The notes beneath the pieces are model-generated. The model saw only the letters and a program-made list of their open reading frames with translations. It ran no database searches and was not told the origin of the DNA. Positions 8,551-18,990 of a stretch of 64,000 nucleotides of DNA are shown one piece after another. Position numbers and translations under genes: made by a program. The stretch lies in the NCBI RefSeq assembly GCF_021390675.1, contig NZ_JAJEJV010000004.1, positions 1,116,001 through 1,180,000 of the forward strand, written 5' to 3'. The DNA comes from Dyella sp. 2HG41-7. Lineage in GTDB: Bacteria > Pseudomonadota > Gammaproteobacteria > Xanthomonadales > Rhodanobacteraceae. How positions within the stretch are numbered: the first letter of the stretch is position 1; every line of letters begins with the position of its first letter.

Positions 8551-9161
8551 GCGACGACCTGACGCCCGAAGAGCGCTATCGCGAGCGCATGCAGCGCAAG
8601 AAAGAACTGGTCGATCGCAAAATCGCCCGCGCCACCATCGATCGCGGCGTGCTTGTCGTGAATACCGGCAACGGCAAAGGCAAGAGCTCCTCGGGCTTCG
8701 GCATGCTGGCGCGTTCGCTCGGGCACGGCTTCAAGTGCGGCGTGGTGCAGTTCATCAAAGGCACGTTTTCGACGGGCGAAGAAGCGTTCTTCCGTCTCTT
8801 TGCGGGCGAGCAGCTCGACTACCACGTGATGGGTGAAGGCTTCACCTGGGAAACGCAAGACAAGGCGCGCGACATTGCGGCGGCGCAAGCCGCATGGGCG
8901 ATTGCTGCGCGCATGCTGGCCGATCCCGCGTACGATTTCGTGTTGCTCGACGAACTCAACATCGCGCTGGTGAAGCAATACGTGCAATTGGAGCAAGTGC
9001 TCACCGCCGTAGCCGCACGACCTCCGCGACAACATGTCGTGATCACAGGACGCGGCGCGCCGGATGGACTGATTGAAGTGGCCGATACCGTGACCGAGAT
9101 GCGCGTGGTGAAACACGCCTTCGATGCGGGCATCAAAGCCCAAAAAGGCGTGGAACTGTGA
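8547..9161 (+). CDS. btuR: Cob(I)alamin adenosyltransferase, CobA/CobO/BtuR type
   Basis: Transfers the adenosyl group from ATP to Co(I) corrinoids to make adenosylcobalamin or adenosylcobyrinate derivatives in the cytoplasm. The 204-residue protein has the P-loop NTGNGKGKSSSGFG (about 33-46), the block GVVQFIKGTF, the Walker-B-like DFVLLDELNIAL and the C-terminal ITGRGAPDGLIEVADTVTEM, all diagnostic of this family. A longer in-frame reading from 8283 would run through the riboswitch, so ATG 8547 is chosen. It is the first full gene of the cobalamin operon, and its TGA overlaps the GTG start of cobB. Confidence 0.95.
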   Translation: MSDDLTPEERYRERMQRKKELVDRKIARATIDRGVLVVNTGNGKGKSSSGFGMLARSLGHGFKCGVVQFIKGTFSTGEEAFFRLFAGEQLDYHVMGEGFTWETQDKARDIAAAQAAWAIAARMLADPAYDFVLLDELNIALVKQYVQLEQVLTAVAARPPRQHVVITGRGAPDGLIEVADTVTEMRVVKHAFDAGIKAQKGVEL

Positions 9162-10453
9162 CCGACGTTCGTCATTGCTCCGCGCTGCTGGTGTCCGCGC
9201 CTGCATCCGGGCAAGGCAAGACGTCAGTCACTGCTGCGCTTGCGCGCTGGCATGTTCGGCAAGGCCGGCGCGTGCGTGTGTTCAAAACGGGTCCGGATTT
9301 TCTCGATCCGATGGTGTTGGCGCGCGCCGCGCACACACGCGCCTATCAGCTCGATTTGTGGATGTGCGGCGAAATCGATGTGCGCAAGCGCTTGTTCGAT
9401 GCGGCGGGCGACGCCGATTTGATTTTGGTGGAAGGCGTGATGGGTTTGTTCGATGGCGCACCATCCAGCGCCGATCTCGCGCAAACGTTGGGTTTGCCGG
9501 TGATGGCGGTGATCGACGGTTCGGCCATGGCGCAAACGTTCGGTGCGTTGGCGTGTGGACTGGCGGCGTATCGCGATGGCTTATCCATGTACGGCACGGC
9601 CGCCAATCGTGTGGGCAGCGCTTATCACGCGCAGTTGCTGAAAGAGAGCCTTCCTTGTTCGTTACATTGGCTAGGCGCGTTGCCGCGTGACGAAAAACTT
9701 GCGTTGCCGGAGCGGCATCTTGGTTTGAAGTCGGCGAATGAATTGCCCGATATCGATGCACGACTCGATGCGCTGGCCGATGCATGGGCCGAGCATGCAT
9801 CTACAGCCTTGCCGCCTCCGGTCAAGTTTGATGCGCCGAGTGTCGATGCGGTGCCTCCGCTGTTGAAGGGAAAACGCATCGCCGTCGCACGCGACGATGC
9901 GTTTTGCTTTATCTATCCAGCCAATCTCGAGGTGCTGCGCGAGGCTGGCGCGGAGTTGTGTTTCTTTTCGCCCGTCGCCGGGGATGGCCTACCGGCATGC
10001 GATGCAGTGTGGTTACCGGGCGGTTATCCGGAATTGCATCTGGATGCGCTGTCGCAGCGGCAGGATTTGCATGCTGCGCTATGCGCGCATCGCGATGCCG
10101 GTAAACCGATACTCGCCGAATGCGGCGGATTGTTGTTTGCGCTCCAATCGCTTGCCGATCGGGACGGACATGAAGCGCGCATGGCCGGCCTGTTGCGGGG
10201 TCGCGCCGCGTTGCAGCCAAGGCTGGCGGCGTTGGGGTTGCAAGGCGTCGACTTGCCCGAAGGCGAAATGCGCGGACATACGTTTCACTATGCGCAAGCG
10301 TGGGTCGATGCGCTGCCACTCGCGCATGCATTCAATCCAAACCGAGGTCCGTCGCAGGAAGCGGTTTATCGAGATCGTCGCCTAACCGCAAGTTTCGTGC
10401 ACTTCTATTTTCCGTCGAACCCGTTGGCGGCGTTGCGGTTGTTTCTGCCATGA
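9158..10453 (+). CDS. cobB: Cobyrinate a,c-diamide synthase
   Basis: Glutamine-dependent amidation of the a and c side chains of (hydrogeno)cobyrinic acid. The 431 residues have an N-terminal ATPase domain with a P-loop-like [16 protein letters not shown] and [10 protein letters not shown]. The C-terminal class I glutamine amidotransferase domain has the nucleophile Cys in [12 protein letters not shown] and the His in [11 protein letters not shown]. The GTG at 9158 overlaps the btuR stop. The enzyme needs a corrin precursor, yet no corrin-ring genes lie in this operon. It may serve salvage of incomplete corrinoids or a ring pathway encoded elsewhere. Confidence 0.93.
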   Translation: MTDVRHCSALLVSAPASGQGKTSVTAALARWHVRQGRRVRVFKTGPDFLDPMVLARAAHTRAYQLDLWMCGEIDVRKRLFDAAGDADLILVEGVMGLFDGAPSSADLAQTLGLPVMAVIDGSAMAQTFGALACGLAAYRDGLSMYGTAANRVGSAYHAQLLKESLPCSLHWLGALPRDEKLALPERHLGLKSANELPDIDARLDALADAWAEHASTALPPPVKFDAPSVDAVPPLLKGKRIAVARDDAFCFIYPANLEVLREAGAELCFFSPVAGDGLPACDAVWLPGGYPELHLDALSQRQDLHAALCAHRDAGKPILAECGGLLFALQSLADRDGHEARMAGLLRGRAALQPRLAALGLQGVDLPEGEMRGHTFHYAQAWVDALPLAHAFNPNRGPSQEAVYRDRRLTASFVHFYFPSNPLAALRLFLP

Positions 10454-11370
10454 GTATTGCGCTGGCCATGTTGTGCGCGGTTTTGCTGGACCGCTGGCTG
10501 GGCGAGGCGCAACGTGCCCATCCGCTGGTGGCGTTCGGTCGCTTGGCGAATCGGATCGAACATCGCCTGTATGCGGATCGACGCACCAACGGGTTGTTTG
10601 CGTGGTCACTCGCTGTCGTGCCTTTCGTGCTGTGCGTGTGGGTGATGCAGCGATATACGTCGGCGCGGTTTGCCTGGTGCGTAAACGTGGCGGTGCTTTA
10701 TTTCACGCTTGGCCTGCGCAGCCTCGACGAGCACGCGCGACACGTGTCGCACGCTCTTGCGCATCATGATCTGGAGGAAGCGCGCAGAGCGGTGGGGCGC
10801 ATGGTCAGCCGCGATACGTCGCCGTTGAACGCGCAACAGGTCGCTGCCGCCGCCACCGAGTCGGTGCTGGAAAACGGCAACGATGCGGTATTCGGCGCCT
10901 TGTTCTGGTTCGCTATCGCCGGCGCGCCGGGCGCGTTGCTCTATCGATTGGCCAATACGCTGGATGCGATGTGGGGTTATCGCACGACGCGGTTTTTGCA
11001 CTTCGGCTGGGCGGCGGCGCGTATCGACGATGTGCTGAATTTTTTGCCTGCAAGGCTTACCGCATTTACCTATGCGTTGTGCGGCCATTTCGATGGCGCG
11101 ATTCGCTGCTGGCATTGGCAAGGGCCGTTGTGGAAAAGCCCAAACGCCGGTCCGGTCATGGCCGCAGGCGCCGGCGCCTTGGGCGTGAAGTTGGGTGGTG
11201 CAGCGCCGTACCAAGGTGTCTGGGAAACGCGCCCCGATCTGGGCGAAGGCGAATTGCCGGACGCCAACACCATTGATCGCGCGTGGCGATTGGTGCGACG
11301 TGGCGTTGTCATTTGGCTGATCGTTGCGGGCCTGATCGGTTTGGCGATGCACGGAGGCGCGCATGCTTGA
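10450..11370 (+). CDS. cbiB: Adenosylcobinamide-phosphate synthase (CbiB/CobD), membrane protein
   Basis: Joins adenosylcobyric acid to aminopropanol (phosphate) to give adenosylcobinamide (phosphate) at the inner membrane. The 306 residues begin [17 protein letters not shown] and include [52 protein letters not shown] and [11 protein letters not shown], which are the conserved CbiB blocks. Several transmembrane segments are evident (about 45-70, 80-100, 155-180 and the C-terminus). ATG 10450 overlaps the cobB TGA as ATGA. A longer reading from 10300 would overlap cobB by 150 bp and is rejected. Confidence 0.93.
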   Translation: MSIALAMLCAVLLDRWLGEAQRAHPLVAFGRLANRIEHRLYADRRTNGLFAWSLAVVPFVLCVWVMQRYTSARFAWCVNVAVLYFTLGLRSLDEHARHVSHALAHHDLEEARRAVGRMVSRDTSPLNAQQVAAAATESVLENGNDAVFGALFWFAIAGAPGALLYRLANTLDAMWGYRTTRFLHFGWAAARIDDVLNFLPARLTAFTYALCGHFDGAIRCWHWQGPLWKSPNAGPVMAAGAGALGVKLGGAAPYQGVWETRPDLGEGELPDANTIDRAWRLVRRGVVIWLIVAGLIGLAMHGGAHA

Positions 11371-12346
11371 GCACGGCGGTCGTCTGCAACGCGCGGCGCG
11401 CGAATACGGCATTCCTGTTGAGAGGTGGCTGGATCTTTCCACCGGCATTAGCCCGTTCGGCTGGCCGGTGCCCGACGTACCTGCGTCGGTCTGGCAGCGT
11501 CTGCCGGAAGACGACGATGGCTTGGCTGAAATGGCCAGCGCTTATTACCAAGCGCCGCACGTATTGCCGGTGGCAGGTTCGCAAGCGGCGATTCAAGCCT
11601 TGCCGTTGCTACGTAAGCCATCGCGTGTCGGCATCATCGCGCCCGGTTATGCCGAGCATGCGCGTGCATGGCGACATGCAGGACATCGCGTGACCACGCA
11701 GGCCGCCAGCGCCTTGCTCGCCAATACGGCGTCGTGGGATGTGCTGGTGTTGATTCATCCCAACAATCCGGGTGGGGAACGATTCGATCCACAGGAGTTG
11801 TTGCAGGCGCATGCCGAGCTTGCCGCGCGCGATGGTTGGCTGGTGGTCGATGAAGCGTTTATGGATGTCACACCGCAAAATAGCCTCAGCCGTTTCACGC
11901 ATCGCAAAGGACTTATCGTCCTGCGCTCGGTCGGCAAGTTCTTCGGGTTGGCCGGTGCACGCGCGGGTTTTGTTTGCGCCGAACCCACACTGCTCGAAGC
12001 CTTGCGAGAAAAACTCGGGCCATGGACGTTGGGTGGGCCGACGCGTTATGTGTTGCGCCAAGCATTGGCGGATGGCGCGTGGCAGACACAGGCGCGCGCC
12101 CGACTTTTGCAAACGAGCGAGCAACTCACCGCCTTGCTTGCACGACACGGTTTGACACCGTCCGGCGGATGCGGACTTTTCCAGTGGTGTCGCCGCAGCG
12201 ATGCGCTGGCGCTGCATCGCGCGCTCGCCGAGCGAGGCATCTTGACGCGTTTGTTCGATCTACCTCCCAGCCTGCGCTTTGGATTGCCCCCCAACGATGC
12301 TGCATTCGAACGACTCGATGGCGCACTGACCGAGGTGCTGCAATGA
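11363..12346 (+). CDS. cobD: Threonine-phosphate decarboxylase CobD (CobC in aerobic nomenclature)
   Basis: PLP-dependent enzyme of the class I/II aminotransferase fold that decarboxylates L-threonine O-3-phosphate to (R)-1-aminopropan-2-ol phosphate, the linker of the nucleotide loop. The 327 residues contain [16 protein letters not shown] near the N-terminus, [17 protein letters not shown] and the PLP-lysine region [18 protein letters not shown] (Lys near residue 193). It overlaps cbiB by 8 bp. A histidinol-phosphate aminotransferase is the nearest relative; the operon context and the WLDLSTGI opening favour CobD. Confidence 0.92.
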   Translation: MLEHGGRLQRAAREYGIPVERWLDLSTGISPFGWPVPDVPASVWQRLPEDDDGLAEMASAYYQAPHVLPVAGSQAAIQALPLLRKPSRVGIIAPGYAEHARAWRHAGHRVTTQAASALLANTASWDVLVLIHPNNPGGERFDPQELLQAHAELAARDGWLVVDEAFMDVTPQNSLSRFTHRKGLIVLRSVGKFFGLAGARAGFVCAEPTLLEALREKLGPWTLGGPTRYVLRQALADGAWQTQARARLLQTSEQLTALLARHGLTPSGGCGLFQWCRRSDALALHRALAERGILTRLFDLPPSLRFGLPPNDAAFERLDGALTEVLQ

Positions 12347-13815
12347 CCGCGCGCGTGCTGATGGTGCAAGGCTGCACCTCCGATGCCGGCAAAAGCGCGC
12401 TGGTGACGGCGTTGTGCCGCTGGGCGTATCGGCGCGGCGTGCGCGTGGCGCCGTTCAAACCGCAGAACATGGCGTTGAATTCGGCCGTAACTGTCGATGG
12501 CGGCGAAATCGGTCGTGCGCAGGCCGTGCAGGCGCAAGCGTGCGGACTCAATCCGCAGATCGATTTCAATCCGGTTTTGTTGAAACCCAATAGCGATGTC
12601 GGCGCGCAAGTGATTGTGCATGGTCGCCCGGTCGCCAACATGGACGCCCGCGACTATCACGATTACAAGCGTCGAGCTTTCGACGCGGTGATGGAATCAC
12701 ATCGTCGCCTGATCGATGCGTACGATGTCGTTGTCGTGGAAGGTGCGGGTAGTCCTGCGGAAATCAATTTGCGCGATCGCGATATCGCCAACATGGGTTA
12801 TGCGGAAGCGGTGGACTGTCCGGTGATCTTGATGGCCGATATCGATCGTGGCGGCGTCTTTGCGCATCTGGTCGGCACGCTCGCGTTGCTGTCGGTCAGC
12901 GAGCGCAAGCGTGTAGTCGGATTTGTGATCAATCGTTTTCGCGGCGATCTGGCGTTGCTGCAATCGGGACTCGATTGGTTGGAGCGGGAGACAGGTAAAC
13001 CGGTGCTCGGCGTTCTACCGTATTTGCACGGCTTGCATCTTGAAGCCGAAGACGCGTTGCCGCGCGAGCACCAAAACAAGCCGCAAGCGCGGCTGCGTGT
13101 CGCAGTGCCGGCGTTGCCGCGCATCAGCAATCACACCGATTTCGACGCGCTGCGTGCGCATCCTGAGGTGGATCTGCAGATCATCGGGCCTGGCGATGCG
13201 CCACCGGCGTGCGATCTGATCGTTCTGCCGGGCTCCAAATCCACGCGCGCGGATCTTGCCTGGTTGCAGGCGCAAGGTTGGGATCGCGCTATCGCCAGAC
13301 ATCTGCGCTACGGTGGCAAAGTGCTGGGTATTTGTGGCGGTTTGCAAATGCTGGGGCGCGCCGTGCACGATCCGCAGGGAATGGAAGGCGCGTCGGGTTC
13401 CAGCGATGGTCTGGGGTGGCTCGATCTGGAAACCACGCTGGAGCCGATCAAACAACTGCATTGTGTTACCGGTCGTCTTGCGTTTGCGGATGCCGACGTG
13501 CGCGGATATGAAATTCACTGCGGCGTGAGCCGGGGGCAAGCGATGGCAAATCCGTTTGCGCGGTTGAGCGACGGACGCAGCGATGGCGCGATGTCGGCGG
13601 ACAGTCAAATAGCGGGAAGCTATCTGCACGGTTTGTTCGACGATCCGCAAGCACTTTCCGCGATATTGCAGTGGGCGGGATTGCATCGTGCGAGTACGCT
13701 CGACGTCCACGCGTTGCGTGAGGTCAGCATTGAACGTCTGGCAGACGCTATTGAATCGCATCTCGATACGCGCCGGCTGGAGCAATGGTTGGGGATGACT
13801 GCATGCGTACCTTGA
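12343..13815 (+). CDS. cbiP: Cobyric acid synthase (CbiP/CobQ)
   Basis: Amidates the b, d, e and g side chains of adenosylcobyrinate a,c-diamide to give adenosylcobyric acid. The 490 residues show the N-terminal [22 protein letters not shown]-binding motif, [20 protein letters not shown], the block [13 protein letters not shown], and a C-terminal glutamine amidotransferase domain with the nucleophile Cys in [14 protein letters not shown] and [13 protein letters not shown] 12343 overlaps the cobD stop (ATGA). An in-frame extension back to 11974 would lie inside cobD and is rejected. Confidence 0.95.
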   Translation: MTARVLMVQGCTSDAGKSALVTALCRWAYRRGVRVAPFKPQNMALNSAVTVDGGEIGRAQAVQAQACGLNPQIDFNPVLLKPNSDVGAQVIVHGRPVANMDARDYHDYKRRAFDAVMESHRRLIDAYDVVVVEGAGSPAEINLRDRDIANMGYAEAVDCPVILMADIDRGGVFAHLVGTLALLSVSERKRVVGFVINRFRGDLALLQSGLDWLERETGKPVLGVLPYLHGLHLEAEDALPREHQNKPQARLRVAVPALPRISNHTDFDALRAHPEVDLQIIGPGDAPPACDLIVLPGSKSTRADLAWLQAQGWDRAIARHLRYGGKVLGICGGLQMLGRAVHDPQGMEGASGSSDGLGWLDLETTLEPIKQLHCVTGRLAFADADVRGYEIHCGVSRGQAMANPFARLSDGRSDGAMSADSQIAGSYLHGLFDDPQALSAILQWAGLHRASTLDVHALREVSIERLADAIESHLDTRRLEQWLGMTACVP

Positions 13816-14324
13816 TACTCGGCGGCGCGCGTTCGGGCAAAAGTGCGCTGGCCGAAAGGCTGGCCATCGAAAGCGGCCGAAATGTGGTTTACATCGCGAC
13901 GGCGCAGGCCGGCGACGCCGAAATGGCTGCGCGTATCGCGCATCATCGCGAGCGCAGGCCTGGACAATGGCAGTGCGTGGAAGAGCCGTCGCATCTGGCC
14001 GATGCGCTACGCGAGCATGCGCGCGACGATCGTTGCATTCTTGTCGATTGCCTTACGCTGTGGCTCAGCAATCTTCTTGGCGATACCGACCCGTCGTCGT
14101 TCGAGCGCGAACGCGACCGGCTGCTTCGCGTGCTGCCAGGTTTGCCTGGCGAGTTGTTGATGGTCAGTAACGAAGTCGGTCTTGGTATCGTGCCGATGGG
14201 TGAATTGACCCGTCGTTTTGTCGACGAGGCCGGACGCTTGCATCAATCCATTGCAGCGATAAGCGAACGCGTGGTTTTCGTTGCTGCCGGTTTACCTCTT
14301 GTACTTAAAGGAACACTCTCATGA
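13803..14324 (+). CDS. cobU: Adenosylcobinamide kinase / guanylyltransferase CobU
   Basis: Bifunctional enzyme that phosphorylates adenosylcobinamide and transfers GMP to give adenosylcobinamide-GDP. The 173 residues begin with the P-loop [15 protein letters not shown] and contain [21 protein letters not shown] (His guanylylation region), [15 protein letters not shown] and [20 protein letters not shown]. The ATG at 13803 lies 13 bp before the end of cbiP. A start 18 bp upstream is possible but would remove the usual short N-terminus. The gene's stop overlaps the cobT ATG. Confidence 0.95.
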   Translation: MRTLILGGARSGKSALAERLAIESGRNVVYIATAQAGDAEMAARIAHHRERRPGQWQCVEEPSHLADALREHARDDRCILVDCLTLWLSNLLGDTDPSSFERERDRLLRVLPGLPGELLMVSNEVGLGIVPMGELTRRFVDEAGRLHQSIAAISERVVFVAAGLPLVLKGTLS

Positions 14325-15367
14325 GTCTCGATTGGCTTTCCGCGCCCTGCGTTCAACCGGATGCCGCACTGGCCGAATCCGCGCGCGCGCATCAATTGCA
14401 ACTCACCAAGCCGCCTGGTTCGTTGGGTGCGTTGGAAGCGGTGGCGGTCCAGCTCGCTTCGTTGCAACGCACCTCCGAGCCGGGTGCGGATCGCGTGTGG
14501 ATCAGCGTGTTCGCCGCGGATCACGGTGTGGCCGACGAGGGCGTATCCGCGTTTCCGCAGGTCGTCACCGGCGAAATGGTGCGCAACTTCGCGACCGGTG
14601 GCGCGGCCATCAGCGTGTTGGCGCGTAGCCTCGGTGCGACGCTGGATGTGGTGAATCTGGGCACGGTGAACGATCCCGGCGACATTTCCGGCGTGCGTCG
14701 CGCAATCATCGCGCCGTCGACGGCGAATTTTTGCAATGGACCGGCGATGACCACCGCGCAGCTGGAAGCGGCGCTTTCCACCGGTGCCGAAAGCGTGCGC
14801 ATGGCGAAGGAATCGGGCGCGCAACTTTTTATCGGCGGCGAAATGGGTATTGCCAATACGACATCCGCCGCAGCATTGGCGAGCGCGTTGCTGGAAGAGC
14901 CGCCGTCGTGCCTTGCGGGCGCAGGCACGGGTCTGAATGCGGCAGGTATTCAGCACAAGGTGAAAGTGCTTGAGCGTGCTTTGGTGGCTCACGAAACAGC
15001 GAAACAACCGTTGGAGCAATTGCGTTGCCTGGGCGGTTTCGAAATCGCGGCTTTGGTCGGCGCGTATATCGCAGCCGCACAAACAGGCATTCCGGTATTG
15101 GTCGACGGCTTTATCAGCACCACGGCGGCGTTGGTTGCGGTGGGCATTCAACCGCAGTTGCGGCCGTGGTTGTTGTTTGCGCATCGCTCCAAAGAACACG
15201 GTCATGCGCGATTGCTTACGGCGCTGAACGCCGAGCCGTTGATCGATCTTGGATTGCGATTGGGCGAAGCGAGCGGCGCGGCTACGGCGGTTCCGTTACT
15301 GCGTCTTGCGTGCGCGCTGCACAATGGCATGGCGACGTTCGAGCAAGCGGGCGTATCGAACGCATGA
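14321..15367 (+). CDS. cobT: Nicotinate-nucleotide:dimethylbenzimidazole phosphoribosyltransferase CobT
   Basis: Activates the lower ligand: nicotinate mononucleotide plus 5,6-dimethylbenzimidazole gives alpha-ribazole phosphate. The 348 residues have the conserved [58 protein letters not shown], and the C-terminal [23 protein letters not shown], which includes the catalytic-base Glu. Full length for the family. The start overlaps cobU by 4 bp. No bluB homologue for DMB synthesis is present, so the lower base comes from elsewhere. Confidence 0.96.
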   Translation: MSLDWLSAPCVQPDAALAESARAHQLQLTKPPGSLGALEAVAVQLASLQRTSEPGADRVWISVFAADHGVADEGVSAFPQVVTGEMVRNFATGGAAISVLARSLGATLDVVNLGTVNDPGDISGVRRAIIAPSTANFCNGPAMTTAQLEAALSTGAESVRMAKESGAQLFIGGEMGIANTTSAAALASALLEEPPSCLAGAGTGLNAAGIQHKVKVLERALVAHETAKQPLEQLRCLGGFEIAALVGAYIAAAQTGIPVLVDGFISTTAALVAVGIQPQLRPWLLFAHRSKEHGHARLLTALNAEPLIDLGLRLGEASGAATAVPLLRLACALHNGMATFEQAGVSNA

Positions 15368-15921
15368 GCACGACGATCGAATTGCTTCGTCATGGCGATA
15401 CTGCGCAGCGCAGTTATCGCGGCCAGCTCGACGATCCGCTCAGTGAATTGGGCTGGTCGCAGTTGCGCGCGGCGGTGGAAGGGCGTGAGTGGGATCGCAT
15501 CGTCGCCTCGTCGTTGCAGCGTTGCGCGGCGTTTGCGCGGGAACTCTCGCAATCGCGCGGCGTGCCGCTGCGTATCGATGCGCGATTGGCGGAGTATCAC
15601 TTCGGTGCGTGGCAGGGTGTGCCCATCGAGCGCATTGCCGAAGAGCAGGGCGATGCGTTGGGGCGCTTCTGGTCGGACCCGGTGACGTATCCGCCGCCCG
15701 GTGGCGAAACCTTCGACGCATTTCGCGATCGACTCTGCGGCGCACTCGATGATGTAACGGCGGAGGCATCGGACGAACGTGTGCTGGTGATCACGCACGG
15801 CGGCGCTATTCGTTTGCTGCGTTGTCTGGTCGAAGGACGCAGCTATGGCGATATGGCGGGCATCGATGTACCGCATGCGTCATTGCATCCATTGCGTTGG
15901 CCTGTGGCGGTCGCTGCCTGA
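15364..15921 (+). CDS. cobC: Alpha-ribazole phosphatase, histidine phosphatase family (CobC)
   Basis: Removes the 5'-phosphate of alpha-ribazole phosphate or adenosylcobalamin phosphate, the final step of the nucleotide-loop branch. The 185 residues have the phosphohistidine motif [21 protein letters not shown] at the N-terminus (His near residue 9), [17 protein letters not shown] with the family's conserved Glu and Trp, and [16 protein letters not shown] 15364 overlaps the cobT stop; the upstream in-frame extension lies inside cobT. Assignment to alpha-ribazole rather than a general phosphoglycerate-mutase-like role rests mainly on operon position. Confidence 0.85.
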   Translation: MSTTIELLRHGDTAQRSYRGQLDDPLSELGWSQLRAAVEGREWDRIVASSLQRCAAFARELSQSRGVPLRIDARLAEYHFGAWQGVPIERIAEEQGDALGRFWSDPVTYPPPGGETFDAFRDRLCGALDDVTAEASDERVLVITHGGAIRLLRCLVEGRSYGDMAGIDVPHASLHPLRWPVAVAA

Positions 15922-16646
15922 TGCGCGGCTTGCTAGCTGCCATCGGTTTTCTTACGCGGCTGCCGGTGCCTTCGCGCGTGTATGACGATGCGCGCGCCAA
16001 GTCCGAGTCGCTGGCGTGGTATCCGCTGGTCGGTTTGATCATCGGCGCGTTGTTGAGCGGCTTGGCGTGGTTGCTGCGCGATACGCCGTCGATACTTTCC
16101 GCCACCATGCTGATTGCGGCATGGGTCGTGTTGACGGGTGCGTTGCATCTGGATGGACTGGCCGACAGCGCCGATGCATGGGTGGGCGGACTGGGCGATC
16201 GCGAAAAAACGCTCGCAATCATGAAAGACCCGCGCTGCGGCCCCGCGGGCGTGGTGGCGCTCGTCTTGGTGCTGTTGTTGAAGTTCGCGGCGCTGGCGAG
16301 TTTTTCGTCGACACCGTGGACGGCCTTGTTGCTGGCGCCATGGCTGGCGCGAGCCGGTTTGACCGCGCTTTTTCTCACAACACCTTATGTACGTAGCGGC
16401 GGATTGGGCACGGCCTTGATGGAGGCGCCACGCCAGGCATGCATCGCGGCGCTCGCGCTCAGCGCGGCGGGTTCTTGTCTGCTTTTCGGGTGGCGCGGCC
16501 TGCTGGCGTTGGCCTTTGCGGCCTCGGTGTTCGGTTTATGGCGCCAAGCCTGTCTGAATCGGCTCGGCGGATTCACCGGCGACACGGCCGGCGCGCTGGC
16601 CGAATTCGTGGAACTGGCCATCCTGGTAGGCTTAGCCGTGCGCTAG
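15921..16646 (+). CDS. cobS: Adenosylcobinamide-GDP ribazoletransferase CobS (cobalamin synthase)
   Basis: Integral membrane enzyme that joins adenosylcobinamide-GDP with alpha-ribazole (phosphate). The 241-residue product starts GLLAAIGFLTRLPVPS and contains HLDGLADSADAWVGG and MKDPRCGPAGVVALVL, the conserved cytoplasmic acidic motifs of CobS, with about six hydrophobic segments. ATG 15921 shares one base with the cobC stop (TGATG). It is the last gene of the operon; I find no clear intrinsic terminator after it. Confidence 0.95.
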   Translation: MRGLLAAIGFLTRLPVPSRVYDDARAKSESLAWYPLVGLIIGALLSGLAWLLRDTPSILSATMLIAAWVVLTGALHLDGLADSADAWVGGLGDREKTLAIMKDPRCGPAGVVALVLVLLLKFAALASFSSTPWTALLLAPWLARAGLTALFLTTPYVRSGGLGTALMEAPRQACIAALALSAAGSCLLFGWRGLLALAFAASVFGLWRQACLNRLGGFTGDTAGALAEFVELAILVGLAVR

Positions 16647-16741
16647 CGCGAATTTCCCGTTGAAATCCGCCCGTTCATCCCGATAATCACCGCGGCCATC
16701 GCATTCAGAACCTCGATGGCGTGTGCGGAGCCTTTCGATCT

Positions 16742-17038
16742 ATGCCCATCTACGAATTCCAATGCAACGCTTGCGGCCATCGTTTCGACCGCCTGCAAAA
16801 AATGTCCGACCCGGACCCGTCCACGTGCCCCAGCTGCGGCGCGCCGCAGGTGCAGCGTCAGTTGAGCGCTCCGCAGTTCCGTCTGTCGGGCGGCGGCTGG
16901 TACGAGACCGATTTCAAAAAAGACAACGACAAAAAGCGCAATCTGGCCGGCGACACCTCGGGCGCCAAGCCAGCTGAAAGCAGTCCGGCGCCTGCGCCCG
17001 CCGAGAGCAAACCGGCGAGCAGCCCGTCCTCAAGTTAA
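16742..17038 (+). CDS. FmdB-family putative zinc-ribbon regulatory protein
   Basis: Small protein (98 residues) of the FmdB/CxxC_CxxC_SSSS family. Members are often annotated as regulators, but their role is unproven. MPIYEFQCNACGHRFDRLQ and CPSCGAPQVQRQLSAPQFRL give two CxxC pairs forming a zinc ribbon. The GGGWYETDFK block is the conserved end of the domain, followed by a low-complexity Ala/Pro/Ser/Lys tail (about 72-98). ATG 16742 gives the usual MPIYEFxC start. It lies 114 bp upstream of aspS; the FmdB-aspS pair recurs in many proteobacteria. Confidence 0.88.
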   Translation: MPIYEFQCNACGHRFDRLQKMSDPDPSTCPSCGAPQVQRQLSAPQFRLSGGGWYETDFKKDNDKKRNLAGDTSGAKPAESSPAPAPAESKPASSPSSS

Positions 17039-17152
17039 GGGCCCCATGCGGCTGAAGACGGGCGTTTGGCGAGTTCTCGCGCCCGGCAGTGTTAAGATTC
17101 CGGGCCTTTTCCACGTTATTTGCCGCCCAGGCGGCCCGGAGTTCCTTCTCGT

Positions 17153-18925
17153 ATGCGCACGCATTTCTGCGGCCTTATTAATGAGTCGCTGGTCGGCCAG
17201 ACCGTCACGCTGTGCGGCTGGGTAAACACCCTTCGCCTGCAGAGCCACGTCGCCTTCGTCGATTTGCGCGACCACGAGGGCATCGCCCAGGTGGTGATCG
17301 AGCGCGAAAACGCCGCGGGCTTCGCCGTGGCCGGCGAGCTGGGCTACGAATACTGCGTACGCGTCACCGGCACGATCCGCAAGCGCCTGTCGGCCAACGA
17401 CAAACTCAAGACCGGCACGGTGGAATTGCTGGCGGAGACGGTGGACATTCTCAACGCCGCGAAAGATCTGCCGTTCGCGCTGCACGAAAATCCCAACGAG
17501 GACATGCGGATGACGTACCGCTACCTCGATCTGCGCCGCCCGGATATGCAGGGCATGATCCGCACCCGCATCAAGCTGGTGCAGGCGCTGCGCCGCTATC
17601 TGGATGCGCGCGGTTTTCAGGATATCGAAACGCCGATTCTCACCAAGGCCACGCCGGAAGGCGCGCGCGATTACCTGGTGCCCAGCCGCGTGCATCCTGG
17701 TCAGTTTTACGCGCTGCCGCAGTCGCCGCAGTTGTTCAAGCAGATCCTGATGATGGCCGGTTTCGATCGCTACTATCAGATCGCGCGCTGCTTCCGCGAC
17801 GAAGACCTGCGCGCCGACCGCCAACCGGAATTCACCCAGCTCGACTTGGAATTCGCGTTCGTCGAAGAAAAGGACGTGCAGGATTTCGTCGAAGCGATGA
17901 TTCGTCATGTCTTCATTGAAGTGATCGACGTGCAACTCGACACCTCGTTTCCGCGCATGACGTGGATCGATGCGATGCGTCGCTTTGGTTCCGACAAGCC
18001 CGACCTGCGCATTGCGCTGGAATTGGTGGATGTCGCCAGCGCGCTCAAGCATGTGGAATTCAAAGTGTTCGCCGAGCCGGCCAACGACTCGGCCGGCCGC
18101 GTCGCCGCGCTGCGTTTGCCGGGCGGCGCCACGCTTAGCCGCAAAGAGATCGATCAACTCACCGAATACGTCGCCAAGTACGGCGCGAAAGGTCTGGCCT
18201 GGATCAAGGTGGACGATCTGGCCAAGGGTCGCGAAGGCGTCAATTCGCCGGTGGTGAAGTTTCTCGACGATGCGGCGCTCGATGCGCTGCTCAAAGCGAC
18301 CGGTGCGCAGTCGGGCGATATGGTGTTCGTCGGCGCGGGCAAGTGGAAAACCGTCACCGATTTTATGGGCGCACTGCGTTTGAAGGTCGGCAAGGATCGC
18401 GGCCTGGTGGAAAACAGTTGGAAACCGCTGTGGGTCACCGACTTCCCGATGTTCGAATACGACGAGGAAGAAAAGCGCTTTGTCGCCTTGCATCACCCGT
18501 TCACCGCGCCGAAGGTCGACGATATCGCCGATTTGCGCGCCAACGCGGCGACGGCGGTGAGCCGCGGTTACGACATGGTGCTCAACGGCAACGAGATCGG
18601 CGGCGGTTCGATTCGTATCCATCGCCCCGACATGCAGAGCGCGGTGTTCGAGTTGCTTGGCATCGGCGCGGACGAAGCGGAAATGAAATTCGGCTTCCTG
18701 CTCAAGGCGCTGAAATTCGGCGCGCCGCCGCACGGCGGTCTGGCGTTCGGCATCGACCGCATCGCGGCGCTGATGGCGGGTACCGAATCGATCCGCGACG
18801 TGATTCCGTTCCCCAAGACCACCAGCGCGCAAGACTTGATGACCGACGCGCCATCGACCGTCAGCGAAGCGCAGCTGAAAGAGTTGAGCGTGGCGGTGTC
18901 CATCACGGAAAACGCGAAAGGCTGA
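17153..18925 (+). CDS. aspS: Aspartate--tRNA ligase
   Basis: Class II aminoacyl-tRNA synthetase that charges tRNA-Asp. The 590 residues fit the bacterial-type enzyme: an N-terminal OB-fold anticodon domain ([26 protein letters not shown]-type), class II motif 2 [19 protein letters not shown], a GAD insertion (about 300-400), and motif 3 [15 protein letters not shown]. The ATG at 17153 gives the standard start; an 11-codon upstream extension is unlikely. A 638-residue ORF on the opposite strand is a codon-bias shadow. Confidence 0.97.
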   Translation: MRTHFCGLINESLVGQTVTLCGWVNTLRLQSHVAFVDLRDHEGIAQVVIERENAAGFAVAGELGYEYCVRVTGTIRKRLSANDKLKTGTVELLAETVDILNAAKDLPFALHENPNEDMRMTYRYLDLRRPDMQGMIRTRIKLVQALRRYLDARGFQDIETPILTKATPEGARDYLVPSRVHPGQFYALPQSPQLFKQILMMAGFDRYYQIARCFRDEDLRADRQPEFTQLDLEFAFVEEKDVQDFVEAMIRHVFIEVIDVQLDTSFPRMTWIDAMRRFGSDKPDLRIALELVDVASALKHVEFKVFAEPANDSAGRVAALRLPGGATLSRKEIDQLTEYVAKYGAKGLAWIKVDDLAKGREGVNSPVVKFLDDAALDALLKATGAQSGDMVFVGAGKWKTVTDFMGALRLKVGKDRGLVENSWKPLWVTDFPMFEYDEEEKRFVALHHPFTAPKVDDIADLRANAATAVSRGYDMVLNGNEIGGGSIRIHRPDMQSAVFELLGIGADEAEMKFGFLLKALKFGAPPHGGLAFGIDRIAALMAGTESIRDVIPFPKTTSAQDLMTDAPSTVSEAQLKELSVAVSITENAKG

Positions 18926-18931
18926 ACTGGA

Positions 18932-18961
18932 CATGCCATGCCGCAATGTCGGCGTGGCATG
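18932..18961 (+). other. Stable hairpin after aspS
   Basis: CATGCCATGCCG (18932-18943) pairs with CGGCGTGGCATG (18950-18961), 11 of 12 as Watson-Crick pairs plus one wobble, with a 6-nt loop. It begins 7 bp after the aspS stop. There is no U-run, so it may be a mRNA 3' stabiliser or a weak terminator. Confidence 0.4.
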
Positions 18962-18990
18962 CTGGACGCTGATCTGTCGCCGTCGATGCC

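Noticed and set aside
8124-9206. Minus-strand ORF across the riboswitch and btuR
   Set aside because: It runs antisense through the conserved riboswitch core and through btuR, with no recognisable domain.
17030-18946. 638-residue ORF on the minus strand opposite aspS
   Set aside because: Its translation is Arg/His/Gln-rich without any domain, and aspS on the other strand is complete and conserved. It is a GC-rich codon-bias shadow.
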